A DNA stretch of 64,000 nt from Scleroderma bovista (Eukaryota; Basidiomycota; Agaricomycetes; Boletales; Sclerodermataceae): assembly GCA_037178675.1 (NCBI GenBank), contig JAYMGJ010000321.1:62001-126000 (forward strand). Reading direction: 5' to 3'. The notes under the pieces are model-generated. The model was given only the letters and a program-made list of their open reading frames with translations, made no database searches and was not told where the DNA came from. Position numbers and translations under genes: made by a program. Within the stretch, counting starts at the first letter, position 1. Every line of letters begins with the position of its first letter. Of this stretch, positions 22,213 through 34,775 are shown piece by piece.

Positions 22213-23408
22213 TCACTCGTATTCACTATCGCTGTGGGAATCTCTCTCTTTGCCCTTCATGCTTGTGCTTGCAGATGCAGAGGTAGTGGGGGATTTTCGC
22301 TTACGTTTTCGCTCAGTCTCGCGGGTATTCAACCTCACCCCCCACCTCGCCAGTTGCTGTTTTGGCAAAACGCATCAGACATACGACAGTAAGTAATAGG
22401 GAAGTGGGATTACCTTCGTGAGCTCTGTCGAGGCTTGCAGCCCGGGAAACTCTTTTGTCGAATAAATCTTGAAAGGGCCACCATAACATTCGGACTGGAT
22501 GGGGAGATCCTCGTGGCCAGACACGCGCGAGCAGATGTCGAAACTACGATATCGAAGGAAAAACTGTCCCTCGATTTTGACGGCGAGATCCTAGTGATCA
22601 GGATGTAAGCTATGAGGAACGCAAAAGTATGAACAAATAACACGCACTGCAAAGGCAAATACCAGTGCTTTCCTGCCCTGGTGATCTATCACAGCAGGCT
22701 GGACAAACGTCGCACCAGAAAGGGCAGAGGTGGCTTTCATGTCCTCCGTGATGGGCTGGTCATTGAAGTGTGTAATAACACTCGATGGTGGTGGTGCATA
22801 CTCGCTTTGAGATGAAGTGGCCGGATTGGGTATTACAAGGGCATGAGGGTATTGAGTCGCATCGTGGCGTGGATACGAATGATGAAATAGTGAACGTGAC
22901 GAAGGATCTGGAAGATCTCTCCCTGGAATGCGGGAGAGATGGCGCGACTCGTGGCTTGAAACTGCAGGGGGCGAACTCTGCATGGGGACGGGGAAGAGGT
23001 CTACGTAACAGAGCAGACCGAGGGTCTGAGCATCCCTAGATAAAAATTTTAAATCCATTCACGAAGAATGATTGATGGCGGCTTACGAGTAATCGGATAT
23101 CTCCTTCTCGTATTGGGCGTCTGTACCGAGGTTGAATACCTGGTACAATCGAAGCCGAACCACAGGAGGTGGATCAAGGGGACGTCGATCCACCCTTGCA
23201 TACCTGGCAGTAAATAGGTGTGGGATGAGCCATATTCGTGGAGAAAAATGACCAGAAGTTACTTTCTCCCTAGATCCGCTTTTTGTATTTCCTCCAGCTC
23301 AGCACGGATGGTTTGACCTTCAAAGTGACCAGAAGCAAAATGGATTGGACGGTTGATCCACGAGGAGATCATACGGCGTGGTGAGGGTGGGAGCGGCGAA
23401 GACTCCAT
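22213..23408 (-). CDS. Velvet-domain transcriptional regulator
   Basis: The start at 23408 gives MESSPLPPSPRRMISSW, then RPIHFASGHFEGQTIRAELE, VVRLRLYQVFN, TLGLLCYVDLFPVP, FVQPAVIDHQGRKALVFAF, DLAVKIEGQFFLRYRSFDI and SECYGGPFKIYSTKEFPGL, with the stop at 22213 after a Ser/Glu-rich tail (DSHSDSEYE). These are the conserved blocks of the velvet DNA-binding fold shared by VeA, VelB, VosA and VelC, which coordinate development and secondary metabolism. An insertion rich in Ser/Pro/His (about 22700-22990) separates the two halves of the domain, as in VelB and VosA types. A Lys/Arg cluster (ERKRKSK) near the C-terminus may be a nuclear signal. The exact subfamily is not decided. Confidence 0.9.
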
Positions 23409-24033
23409 GATGCAAAGGAGAGAGCAACGTGGGCGGTTGGGACCTCTCTTTTAGAGTCAGATGGGTTTACTGTGTGAGCGAATACGTTGCACGGTATGCT
23501 CAGCAGCGGATGTGTTGAAACAATGAGCAAGTGGGAGGGTAACTATCGACTCGGTGTGTACCGGGATAGAGAGTTGAAAATATCCTGGCGTGGCCATCTT
23601 GGTTGGGGTCGGCTGGCGTCTCCCTCACGGTCCCCTCCTGCGCACTGACCGCGGGCGGGGCAAACCTCAGAACCAGGGATTTCGATTCACAGCAACTCAG
23701 CTCCTTCGACTTTAAAGTGTCCACTTTTTCTGCATGGAGCGCCCCCCAGTTTCCGGGTACTTGGCTCGACCCAGCACCGTGGCGGACGCACGTGAGATCA
23801 CCTCAGACTTACTCCATGTACTGTAGATTCCTCAGTTTTCACGGTATATAGGTACATCATACCAAGACATGAGTCCATGTGTACCGGTATATGTAGAAAT
23901 GGCTAATGAAGTGACGGGGCGAGCAATGCCAGCAGCAAGTGTCCAACGAGCGTCCAAGTACCAGTCAAAAGAAGAAAATATATGCGAAGTATGTAGTCTA
24001 AGATACCCGCACAAATAAACGGAAGATGTGCAA
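23409..24033. other. Intergenic, promoter of the velvet gene and 3' flank of FKS
   Basis: The 625 bp lie between two minus-strand genes. Short motif-free frames only. A homopolymer A run near 24355 lies inside an FKS intron, outside this stretch. Confidence 0.45.
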
Positions 24034-27000
24034 TTACAGATTATTGCAGATCGTGCAGTTGAAGTGGACCATCGACTGCAGCGCCACAGCTGGTGCAACG
24101 TCGTCAGCAGACACCCTATGGCATGCAGTGGCGGTACTCACGAAGTGCGATAAGAGCAACAAAGAATATGAGAGCAAGCACGTAGATGGTACCGTATTTG
24201 ATGATCTATGGGATCATCAGCGTCGCATTCCGACTCTCGATGATTCACACTCACTATCCAGCGGCGCTGCTTTTTCTGTTTAAAGGAATATAACGGCGCA
24301 CGGATTTGTTTCGATGGACGAAGCCAGACTACGGAATGCATGAGCATCAATCCAAAAAAAAAAAAGTAGAGCGATCCTCACAGAGCATCGTGGCGTGAAT
24401 GCGGTCGACGAACGGGAAGAGGATCGGGGGCGTCAACATGAAGAGCAAGAAGTGACCCAGGAGAAGATCAGAACTCCACAATGACAGCTCAATGATTTTC
24501 ACAATAAACTCGCGCGCAGGCTGCGACATCACGTGAGCCCCGAGTCCGCGACCATACCATCGACCAGTCCACCATGCACGGTTTGTTTCGTCATGTTTGA
24601 ATTCACGCGACAGACAGACAGCGATCAAGACCTTGTGGATAGCGCGCTGGATCGCAATGACGGTAATAATACCAAGAACTGCATGGGACGCATTCCATGA
24701 CTCCAAAAACCACTACTCGAGAGATCAGCTCATGTCCCAATGCAAATAATATACACTTACGAGGAATTCGAAGAACCCAACCATCCCGATAACTCCAAGA
24801 ATGTGTGCAGTGGACGCCATGAACGATCCAAACTTGGGGAACGCGGGATCCAACATCGGTCCAAGGAAGAGCGAGATGATGAAGATCACAAGTAACACTG
24901 CAGCATTCCAAACGACCGGTCCAAGCGCCACGAACGCAATGCGAACCAGAGGACTTGGCGGAAACTTGCCTGTAACGTCAGGGAAAGACTTGACGAACAT
25001 ATACGCGACGATGAACAAGAAGGCCATCACGATCGGGAAGATAACCTCCGAAAAGATAACCGCACGCCAGCCTGCCCTGGGAACATCACCAGACAACTTT
25101 TCAGACGGTAGCCCAAGTTTCTTCCTCTTGTAGCCAGTAATCATAGTTCGAGATAAACGACAGTATCCAATCCAAGAATTCGTGTGGGACCGCGAGTTTC
25201 CTCGAGACATCCACCGCAAGAATTCACTAAAATATGGCACATTGTCAGTGATTGCTGTCAAAAGGCAAGAGATTCATACCGATAGTCAATGATAAAGTCC
25301 GAGAACGAGAACTGGTGCGGATTGAACAGGAATGGAGCGATACACAAGGCCAAGATGGAGAACCAGAAATAAATGAGATACGGCGTCCACATTGCCATCG
25401 TGACATAGAGCAGGCTAATCAGCGTTCTCATGCCCAAGTAAATGCTGGGTCCAGCAAAACGGGAAAACAGGATGCTGAAGGAGATACGAGCAGTCGCGAA
25501 GCCTCGTCCTGTAGCAATGTATCGCGCTCCACCAAACGTCAAGTTGCTGATAATGGAATGAGTGTAGATTTGCGTCGAGAAGACCTCAAAGACCGGCGAG
25601 AGGGACGAAAACTGTTTCCCAAGTCGAATGATCGCTCTCCAGGTACCACGTTCCACCAGTTCTGTGAAACATTGTGAGCAACTGCAGATACTCGTCACGG
25701 ACAGAACCCTACCTTGGATGAAGAGAGGCAGGAAAGCAATCATCCAGACCAGGAAGATACTGATGATGCACCGACGAATCCAGTCGAAGACAGGGGTAAG
25801 GTTGTAACAGCCACTCATATTCGGTAACAAGTTCCCGTTTGACGCATACTCGCAGATCTTGAGGGAGGAGTTAAGGGTAGCCAGGTATACCACTTGAGAT
25901 ACTGTAAGCCGAGCAAACTTGGAACAAAAGTCGTGAATCGAACTTACTCGTGACAATGAAACACTGGACTGCGAGAATGATCAGCATATTGTTGATGTGG
26001 AAACCAGGATGGCCGTAGTAGAATGTCAAGAACCGGTCGATGGGAAGTTGTGTGCCCATATAGTAATACTCTCGACTCAACATTTGCTCCCCCATTCCCG
26101 TTCCGATCTTCGTCTGGAAATTCAGAATCGTACCAAACCCAAGGTCACGTCCTTTGCCGCACTGGTAGTACTCCGTGTGCTTGATGCGGCCGCCACGTCC
26201 GAAAGCGTTCATTCCTGCATAAATATCTTCGTTCAAGTGGAGTCCTTTCTGAGCCTTCGAAACGCCACCACGGGTGTTCATGTAGACCCCGTTAAGAAAG
26301 TCGGGGTGTCCATAGTGAAGTTTTCCTCCAATCCAAGCCCATGCTCGCGCAGAAAGCGTACCGAATGTTTGTTCCTTTCCTGCAGCAATGTCGCCAAGAA
26401 TACCGATGTTCTCCGAGAAGATGTATTCGCGAGCACCGACAATAGCAACTGGAGGCCTTTTGAACTCTTTGTGACCGTACTCCGAATAGGGGCTCTGAGC
26501 TGACACAGAATGCTCCTCGAACTCGCCAAGGATGTTACGGATCTTGAGGCACTCCTCGAGGTAATTGTCCTGATTGGCGTCGATAAGTTGAAGATATTCA
26601 CCACGATAGAAGATAATAGCGTGGTTTTGGTTATCCGATTTTCCATCACCCAGAATAGGGTTCCCAGGCAATTCGATGCGGAACTTGGCCTTGCGTCGAC
26701 CAGTCTCGGGAATGAATTCGGAGTGGCCATCAATGAGGACGGAGAACAAACGGGGATCACCACCTTCCTTGCGAGGAGCCTCTTCTTCCAAGTAGGCGAT
26801 CTGGAGGTCAGGGTATGCACGCAGTAAGAACTCCGCGTTCTCGTGTTCCTCTTTGTTAAACTTCGAATACCGTTGCATCGATACGACAAACTTGAATTTC
26901 CGCCTGGACATGTGTTCGAGAGCCCGCTCGAGTCTGTCCGTGTTCCCACCATATTGCTGGACAACCTCAGGGTTCTCCACTCGATACAGCAACTTGATAG

Positions 27001-29993
27001 CCTTGGAGTAGTTCATCATGCCAGATACCGTGCGATAGAGTGTCTGAGCGCGTAACGACGCCCAAATACGAGTACGAAGAGTGTATTCGGGAGCAGCACT
27101 CTTGAAACCAATGCAGTAGAATGGAAGATCGTTCGTCTTCGATTTCCCTTTCTCCTCCATACCGAAAGGGGTGGTGCCATTAAACACAGCCGACTCCTCA
27201 GCAAGAATCTTCGTGTCCTTCACGAAGTTGTCCCATTCGACGGGATGAAGCTGCTTAAGGTACTCGAGTAGGGTGACACGTGTGTTTTGATCCTCTTCTC
27301 GAATAATCTCCCTGAGCGATAAAAGGATCTGTCAAAAAATGAGCCTTTCAATCCAAATCACGCAGACTTAATCCACGACAAACTTTTTCACTATAGTGAG
27401 GGGTCAACACCGTGAACGTTGGCATAGCATCAACTGAGAGCGGTTCGGGTATCGTGGTTGTTAGGGACTGAGCAAAGAAGGAGATGCGGCGTTCCGCTTC
27501 GCTTCCGGTGGGGAAAAACTCCCCTTTGAAATTTTTGTCGCCTTGGGAAACGAAGAACGGCGGTGCCCGCAGACTTCGCTTGCCTTCCTGACCAGAGTCA
27601 ACCTGGTGGTAAAGCAGTTTTTGCACATGCTCGATGGATAGTAGATGTTCGCGATACATGGATATAATGATGGCGTTCCAAATTTGGGAAACCAAAACCT
27701 GAAAAATCACTTTAGAAAAAGCAGAAGCAGGATATCGGCAGTTCCTACCTTTGGCTTGTACTTGATTTCCATGTCCTGAGTTGCAAGAAGCTTGGCGTAT
27801 ATCCGTTTGGGTAACCGGGTGTAGATGTCTTGCCAAGGTGTCCAAATGGAAAGTCCCAGCATGAATGACCGAGCGATACTGAACACAGTGTTCCAGATGA
27901 TGTACCAGAGGAAAGTATCCAAGAAGAACAGCACCAAATCCATGACATACATGATCGTCAACGTGAATGCTGCATGGTTAGTGCAAAGGGCTGCCCCGAA
28001 GAACTTGTCAGTGCAACCTTGGATCTTCATGCCAACCATAACTGCGATGGGATCACGGAATGAGAGTGTCAGGAAGAAATAGGACTCCGCTGATTTGCAT
28101 CCGAAAACTAGAATCCAGAGAATGAGCGAGGCAAGCCTCGCTTCCTTGTGCAAACTAGGGTATGAGGCCGTGAATGTTTGGCTTGCGAGATACTTCCTGG
28201 ACTTTCCAGCAACCCTGTCGCCGAACATACGACCGGAAGGCATGATGGCGAAGAGAAGTGTCGCAACGACGGAAATAAAAAACTGAACGATACCGAGGAT
28301 GAGTGCGAGAGAGCCGGCATTGCCACCGCTGCTGTACTCTGCGATGGCCACATAAAAGGTAGGTCCACTTGTTAAAGCCAAGGTAATAAGCAAGAAGAGT
28401 AACCGGCGTGTAAGGTGGGATGCATTATTCCAAGTGAGTGGGATATAAGAAAGCTCCGCGAGCGTGGCGGCAATCATGATTATTGTTGCTGCTGCCCCAC
28501 CGAGGGCAGTGACGGACCACGAGAGAGAATGTGGGACGATCGCCGTGTTATCAGGCCGTACGATCTGGTAGATCTTGGGGGAGTTATATGAAGTGTAATA
28601 CCAGTATAGCGAGACGTGAATGACCCAGATCCGATTGAAATTAACCAACAAATGACCAAAAGACCGTTTCTCGTAGTATGTCTTGAAAAACGCTTGGTTC
28701 CAATCTATCCGCTCAAATCTCGGGTAACGTTGAGGCGGTGGCAAGTCAATAAGTCTCGTCTGAAAGGCATGAGATTAGAAGGTTTGTTTGCGATATCTTA
28801 ACACACCTTGTCCATGAGGACGATCCTGGAGATGCCCTCCGGATACCAGAAGAGTTGGTTAACATCATCATACCCGATGATGTCTGCGTGATCCCGTTCC
28901 CTCCTGACGAAGCGACCATCCACAACTTCGTATCCTTGGTCGCGGATGAAACGGTACAGAGGTTTGATGACAGACCTCAGGTACAACCCTTCGGGAACGG
29001 GATCGACTCTTCTTTGACACTCTGGAGAACGATAATAGTCGTCTGCACACTTGAAGATGAAGCACAAGCATTCCGGAACAAAGCGAATCTGTGCAGCTTC
29101 GCCCCAGACGAGGAGGTACAAAGCAATCTGGCGCAGACGATCATACTGAGTCATGTTATTCATGGCCTGCCGCCAGCGATCCATGGCCATTTGAAGAGAC
29201 CTTGCATTCGCATTCCGGTGTTTGCGCTTCGTGGATTGCAAGCGCTGTAGGCCAGGATTCTGAACATGACCGACTGCGTCATCGAGATCCAGCTGAGCGG
29301 CGAAGTACCATTTTCGGTAATTAGCGTGTTCGCCGCCAATGTAGTCTGCATGCAGTGTCAGCAGGGCTTGGTTAGGTGACATTCGCGAGGCACGGCTGTC
29401 GAGCAAGTGCATCAGAAAATCAAACTGCAGTGGACCAGTTTGTCAGTGCGTGAATGGGGGGGCGCAAGCATGAAGAACCGACCATGTTCCGCATGGAGTC
29501 CCGTTGGAAACCAAATTTCTGGGCAAGGTCAAGGAAAATATCCTCGATTTCTTCCTTGGAGAGAGGAATTTGACGCTCGGTTGACCAAGCTGGGTACGGC
29601 TCTCTCGCCGCTTGAGCACCAGTATATTCTGTGTATGGCGTCCCGGGCTCGGGCATGCCCAACCGTGACGGGCCAAGTGACTCAACAGAGGGGGCGTACC
29701 GCGGGCCATAGTCAACGTCTGAGTCGGTGTCTTGTTGTCCTACGAAAAATGGAGGTGAAAATGCAAAAAGGGAAGGACAGGTGCAGCCTACCGTAGAGGT
29801 CGTATGCGCCATTATTGTCGTAGTACCTGTCATCACTCAATCCGTGGTGGCTGCTGTCAGAAGCATATGTGTCTCTACGTCCATAAGGGTCGACATTGTC
29901 TGAGTCGTTGTCACTGTAGACGTATCTGCGCGGGTAGGAGGAGCCGAATGGATCGGAGGGGTCAGCTGTTGGCGACGAAGAGTGAGGGTACAT
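24034..29993 (-). CDS. FKS1: 1,3-beta-D-glucan synthase catalytic subunit (FKS)
   Basis: This integral plasma-membrane enzyme (GT48) makes cell-wall 1,3-beta-glucan from UDP-glucose. The start at 29993 ([20 protein letters not shown]) opens a disordered Tyr/Asp-rich N-terminus. The FKS1 domain 1 follows ([38 protein letters not shown]), then the first membrane block (28744-27707). The large cytosolic glucan-synthase domain includes [38 protein letters not shown] and [18 protein letters not shown]. The second membrane block (25956-24034) ends [11 protein letters not shown] and TAA. More than ten short introns are present. Echinocandin hot spot 1 reads FLTLSFRDP (28049-28075) and hot spot 2 DWIRRCII (25762-25785). 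The full family length (about 1,750 residues) is present with no visible break. Confidence 0.97.
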
Positions 29994-30339
29994 TATTGAA
30001 GCCCTCTGACCTCCTGGCTTGAGGGGCCAACGGTGCTGTTGTCGGTGGCGAGGGCGAAGGGAGGGGAATTCGCGACAGCTGAGGTGTGTTGAAGAAGAGG
30101 CTGGAGTCCCACACAACAGCAGGCAAACAACTTCCCACTCCAAAACACAAGCCACCCAATTCGAACCAGTTCAACTCTAGTCTAAGTCTAACCTTTACAA
30201 GTTTTTTATTCTCATTTCTCTAGCTACCGTGGACCAGCATCGGCTTTTAATGGGCTATGGTATTACACAAGGACCCACAAGTCTCAAACGAACCAACGTT
30301 TCGGATTGCGAAAAGACAAACGCTGAAATAGAACGTTGG
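29994..30339. promoter_or_regulatory. FKS upstream region
   Basis: The 346 bp lie between the FKS ATG (29993) and the stop of the next minus-strand gene. Open frames extend upstream of the chosen FKS start, so an earlier start is not excluded. No discrete regulatory site is named. Confidence 0.4.
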
Positions 30340-31172
30340 TCAGCTACGGTGCCATATCCCTTGCCTTACCCTTGATGTAAACCAATGGCGAAATGCGAAG
30401 AAGACCAGTACGGCTAGCGCCAGCACAAATATAACGACGCTTTTTGTGCCGAACACACCCGTCTCGTTCTCAACCTATTTTTGATGTAAGTTCGGCCTGA
30501 GAGGAGGGAAGGAAAGGCTTACCACCGAGGTAAATGGCGACAAGATGGGGATAGTGAAGTGGGTGGACGGCCTCTTCTTCCCGGAAGGATCATACGTATT
30601 GGGGGATGGATTTCTCCATAGCATGTATCCAAGAAATGCGATGAGGATGATCTGAAAAAAAATACACATGATCTACAGATGCTACAATGGCACAGGAGCG
30701 GACCAACCATGAGTTTCTCCAATTTACTCTGTCTCGCTTCGTTCACCCGCACGATGGCGGCAATCTCTTTCTTCGAGTGGATTCAGCGTCCGTACACAAA
30801 TGGCACGAATGCACAACTCACTGTCCGCTTCTCCTCCTCTGTTAACCTAACTTGCATGAGTTCATTCTGGTGCTGAACGCGCTCAGAGAGCACTGTTTCT
30901 GCTGCTACCGCACGGAAGGCCCAGTATTGCGCGACTGGTGTTCGTGGTACCATACCACGAGGCACAAAGGACCATGATATCGTAGCGCCACTGTCCTGCC
31001 CGCTACTGTCGCATATGCTAGCAGCATTCGGACTGCAAGAGCCTTGCGGTTGTAGGGAGCGTTCATCTCTCAAAGCAACCTGCATAGTTCGTGACATGGA
31101 TGGGGCATCCTTCCTTACGAACGGAGGATTGGTGTGGGGCAAAGCAGGTTTTGACTTTCTGAGTCTATTCAT
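30340..31172 (-). CDS. Small two-helix membrane protein, unknown function
   Basis: Four exons from ATG at 31172 join into one frame. The introns run GTGAGT to CGAAG (about 30768-30818), GTTGGT to TTTCAG (about 30655-30710) and GTAAGC to AAATAG (about 30476-30523). The stop is at 30340. The protein has a basic Ser-rich N-terminus (MNRLRKSKPALPHTNPP), a charged coiled-coil-like stretch (RVQHQNELMQVRLTEEEKRT), a first hydrophobic helix (IILIAFLGYMLW), a polar loop of about 45 residues and a second helix (SVVIFVLALAVLVFFAF) ending in a basic tail. I do not recognise the family. The two helices flanking a short loop, with basic ends, suggest an organelle or ER membrane protein; that is inference. 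Confidence 0.7.
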
Positions 31173-32489
31173 TGTTCAGGTGTTCCCTTTGTGTACTTGA
31201 CTCGACGTTCTAGATGAACGAGCGCATTGTCGCCGTCGACTCTCCTCCCGCAGTGAGGTCAGGTGAGAAACCCATTTTACCTGCTTTTCGACACGTGAGG
31301 GGAGCAATTCACGCGCACGCCAAGTTGATCATCGACTTTCTGGAAGACCAACCAATATTTGATCTAGAGATTAACCAAGTCTTCTCCCTTGTCAAATTCA
31401 CTCGAATTTGTTCAAGCCTCAAGCTTCAAGACCAGGAACGACTATCTTCCTTCAATAGTACGGGAGACTATTCAAGACCCACTGCGCTCGATTCAACTGT
31501 TTATCAAACCACAGGACAGGTGAACTCCATACTTCGTGGACCATGAAACAGTGACTCTCTGGCAGTAGAGTGGCCAGCGACAACCTGCCTGTGGTTGGAA
31601 CCACACCAGCTCAACCACACAGCGTAAATTGTATTCAGGCTATGCCATGACACACTTATCACACCAGTTTCCAAGACGGCAGCTACTACGGTGGCCTTTC
31701 CGCTGATTGAGCGAATCACACGCCCATGCCAGCAGGGAAATCGGCCCTCTCTCACGACTCGGAGGTTGGTACATGGCAGTGGACAGGAGCGCATCAGGAT
31801 TCCTGTTCACAATGTCCGTAACGTAACAGAAAAAGGTATATTCTTAATTCTAATAGACGAACTTCCGCCAATTGCATCGTGCGTGATGTTTCTTTTCATG
31901 ATGCAGTGCTCTCCGGAGTTCAGACGTTTGCCTTCTCTCCGGTCTCTATGCCATTGCCAGGGGAACATTACCTTGACACGCGAGGGTCGTCTCGGGCCGA
32001 GCTCTGCAACCCCGAGACAGCGCCAACAAGGACGTTGGTACTGGGAAAATACTTATTGGATGTTCCTTGTATGAGGTTTCCCAACAGGCCTTCCATCGCA
32101 TCCTAAACACTTTGATCATTTTGCGTTTGCGGAATCCATGACGTGTGATCGATGATCCCCGTGCATGGTTAAACAATCGAAGTTGAGGGGCCCCAGACTC
32201 TTTGCGCAGCACTCAGTCCCTGTGATGGTTGTTGACCTGGTGCATTATTTTTTGAGTGTACAGCAACCTATGGGACATGTTCATGACCACATCTTATCAT
32301 CGTCACGCTTTACCTGAAACTTGGATGAAACACCTTGCCTCGTGTTATGTGGTTCGGCAGCTATCTCTGTCATGCTCGCTGTACACTCTTTGCACAGTAG
32401 ATAAGTCGTAGGTGATTACAGATTGGAGTGGGAATACATCGGCGATATACAAATAATATGTCCGAGTTGAGACCGTCCCAGCTCACAGC
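31173..32489. other. Gene-poor stretch, one doubtful frame
   Basis: About 1.3 kb lies between the membrane-protein gene and IDP1. A 110-codon plus-strand frame (31214-31546) and a 127-codon frame (31691-32074) are present but show no motif and do not splice into a convincing chain. They could be a degraded gene. Nothing else is supported. Confidence 0.4.
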
Positions 32490-34360
32490 TTAGGCCCTAG
32501 CAGCTAGCTTCTGCTTCAGTTTATCCTGTAATCCACAGAATGTCAGCGATCGAAACGCCGGACCACCTAGCACTTACGTTAACAGCATCCATGTATACAT
32601 TTGTAATAACCCAATGTTCCCTCTTCATATCCTTGCCATGAATGGCGAGCGCAAGATCCTTGGTCATAATGCCGTCCACGTCGATCACTTCAACGCAGGC
32701 AGCCTCGAGATCTTGACAGAAGTTTTTCAGCAGCTCATTGTCGTCCAACTTCGCACGGTGCAGCAGACCGCGTGTCCATGCAAATATAGATGCTACAGGA
32801 TTAGTGGATGTCTCGTTTCCTTTTTGATACTCCCGGTAATGACGTGTCACGGTTCCATGTGCCGCCTCGCTTTCAACGAGTTGACCATCTGGGGTGATCA
32901 GTTCGCTCGTCATCATACCCAGAGAACCGAAGCCCTGGGCAAGGATATCGGACTGGACGTCTCCGTCGTAGTTCTTGCATGCCCACACAAAGCCCCCAGA
33001 AGATTTGATGGCTTGAGCGACCATGTCGTCAATTAAACGATGCTCGTAGTAGATACCGAGATTCTCGAACTCAGTCTTGTATTGCGTGTCATAGATCTCT
33101 TGGAAGATGTCCTTGAATCGTCCATCGTATTTCTTCAAAATGGTATTCTTGGTCGACATGAACTGTGGATAAGTAAGCATTTTGAATGTGAACGATCTAT
33201 TTGATGAACTGGACTCACCAACGGCATCTTCTTGGCCAAGGCCATCTTGAAGGAAGAATGTGCGAAGCCAGAGATGGACTGAATGTGCTAGCGTTTAACA
33301 GCCAGCACTCATGCTGAGTTGTGCAGCCTACCTCATCCGTATTGTACATTGCCATGGCCACACCTTTGCCTTTAAAGTCATAGACGTCGAGAGTGGTCGG
33401 AGCGCCACCATCTGCTGGGGTATACACCAGTTGCAACTTTCCAGGTCCTGGAGAGATGAAATCCGTAGAACGGTACTAAGTACGGCGGGGTCAGTCGAAC
33501 TGCAGTCGCATATGGGTTGGATTCACTTGGTCACCGAAGGCATGCCGACCGATAATGATAGGTTTAGTCCAGCCTGGGACGGGCCTAGGAATCCGGTTTA
33601 GGATGATGGGTTCACGAAAGACAGTGCCGCCAAGGATATTACGAATCTGGTGCAAAAGATTAGAGCCCATGTGATGGGGGAAGCCAGGCACTCACGGAAC
33701 CATTGGGACTCCTCCACATCTCGTGGAGTTTGAACTCTTTTACACGAGCCTCATCTGGGGTGATTGTAGCACATTTGATGCCAACCTTGTATTGTTGGAT
33801 GGCCTTGGCAGCTTCGATAGTGACGGTATCATTTGTCTGATTGGCAGTCAGTTCACAGAGTGCCCATGTCACATCAGCACGCACTTCGTCGCGATGTTCT
33901 AAACCAAGATCGAAATACTTGATGTCGAGTTGGAGATAAGGTAAAATAAGCTAGTGCAAACAGTTATTTCACCAAGGGAGACATGGATGGAATGGGAGAC
34001 AAACCTCTTCCCTAATCTTCTTCCATATGATTCGAGTCATTTCATCTCCATCAAGCTCGACGACGGGGTTCTCCACGACGATCTTATTTGCATTCTCTAA
34101 AGGCATGATATCAGTGGATATGAACTGGAATTTCAAAGACAGCTAAGGTTAATCAGCCACTCTATGGAAGCCGGATCTTCGACCTCCACTGGCACTGATT
34201 TCACATGTACGAACACGGATGACTCACGCAGCCTCAACGACGTGGCGAATCCCCGCGAAACTGGTTTGGAAAATCGAGCTACCAGTGTGCGTCTGGATGC
34301 GAGAGAAAGCGGCCCATTGCGCAGCATGCTGGAGAGTCGCAGAGGAAATGGGGAAAGCAT
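32490..34360 (-). CDS. IDP1: Isocitrate dehydrogenase [NADP+], mitochondrial
   Basis: This enzyme oxidatively decarboxylates isocitrate to 2-oxoglutarate and makes NADPH. The start at 34360 gives a basic, Ser/Arg-rich presequence ([30 protein letters not shown]) spliced at about 34230 to [20 protein letters not shown], which matches the mature start of eukaryotic NADP-IDH. Further signatures are [114 protein letters not shown] and [16 protein letters not shown]. It ends [10 protein letters not shown] with no peroxisomal SKL signal, so the presequence supports mitochondrial targeting. It has at least seven short introns and is divergent from RRP43. Confidence 0.95.
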
Positions 34361-34775
34361 TGCACGTCTGATGGACTTGTATGTAACCGAGGGCGACCAG
34401 CACGGAGCAAGACAAGGTTAACTGCAGCCTGTGATTAAACGTGGCTCGGTCCAGTCGAGGGGGTAAACAAGTAGGGGCTTCGCAGACTCTGACGTGCTCG
34501 TCGCACGTAATAAAGGATTCTGCCAAGCGGTATTTCGTGAGGAAACTGAAGGTGGAAGGTTCACATGCTGTAGCTATATATTGCACACTACCAGTCAAGA
34601 CGACCAATTACATACCTAGCTTTGACCGTCTTCTCCCGAGTTCAAGGACTAACGTGTGCCGGTCTCATTGGCACCAAGTTCGTCCGGGCTGATCCCATGA
34701 TCGAATATGTCGGCCGACGCACGCCGCAATGGCGATGGATGTCGGAGAAGCCCTCGTGACTTCCGTGCCGTCACC
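34361..34775. promoter_or_regulatory. Divergent promoter region, IDP1 (-) / RRP43 (+)
   Basis: The 415 bp between the two start codons must carry both promoters unless transcripts overlap. An in-frame upstream ATG for RRP43 lies at 34707. A TATATATTG element lies at about 34573. No site is proven. Confidence 0.4.

Noticed and set aside
31214..32106. Possible plus-strand gene from three short frames
   Set aside because: The frames do not splice into one continuous product and resemble no family.
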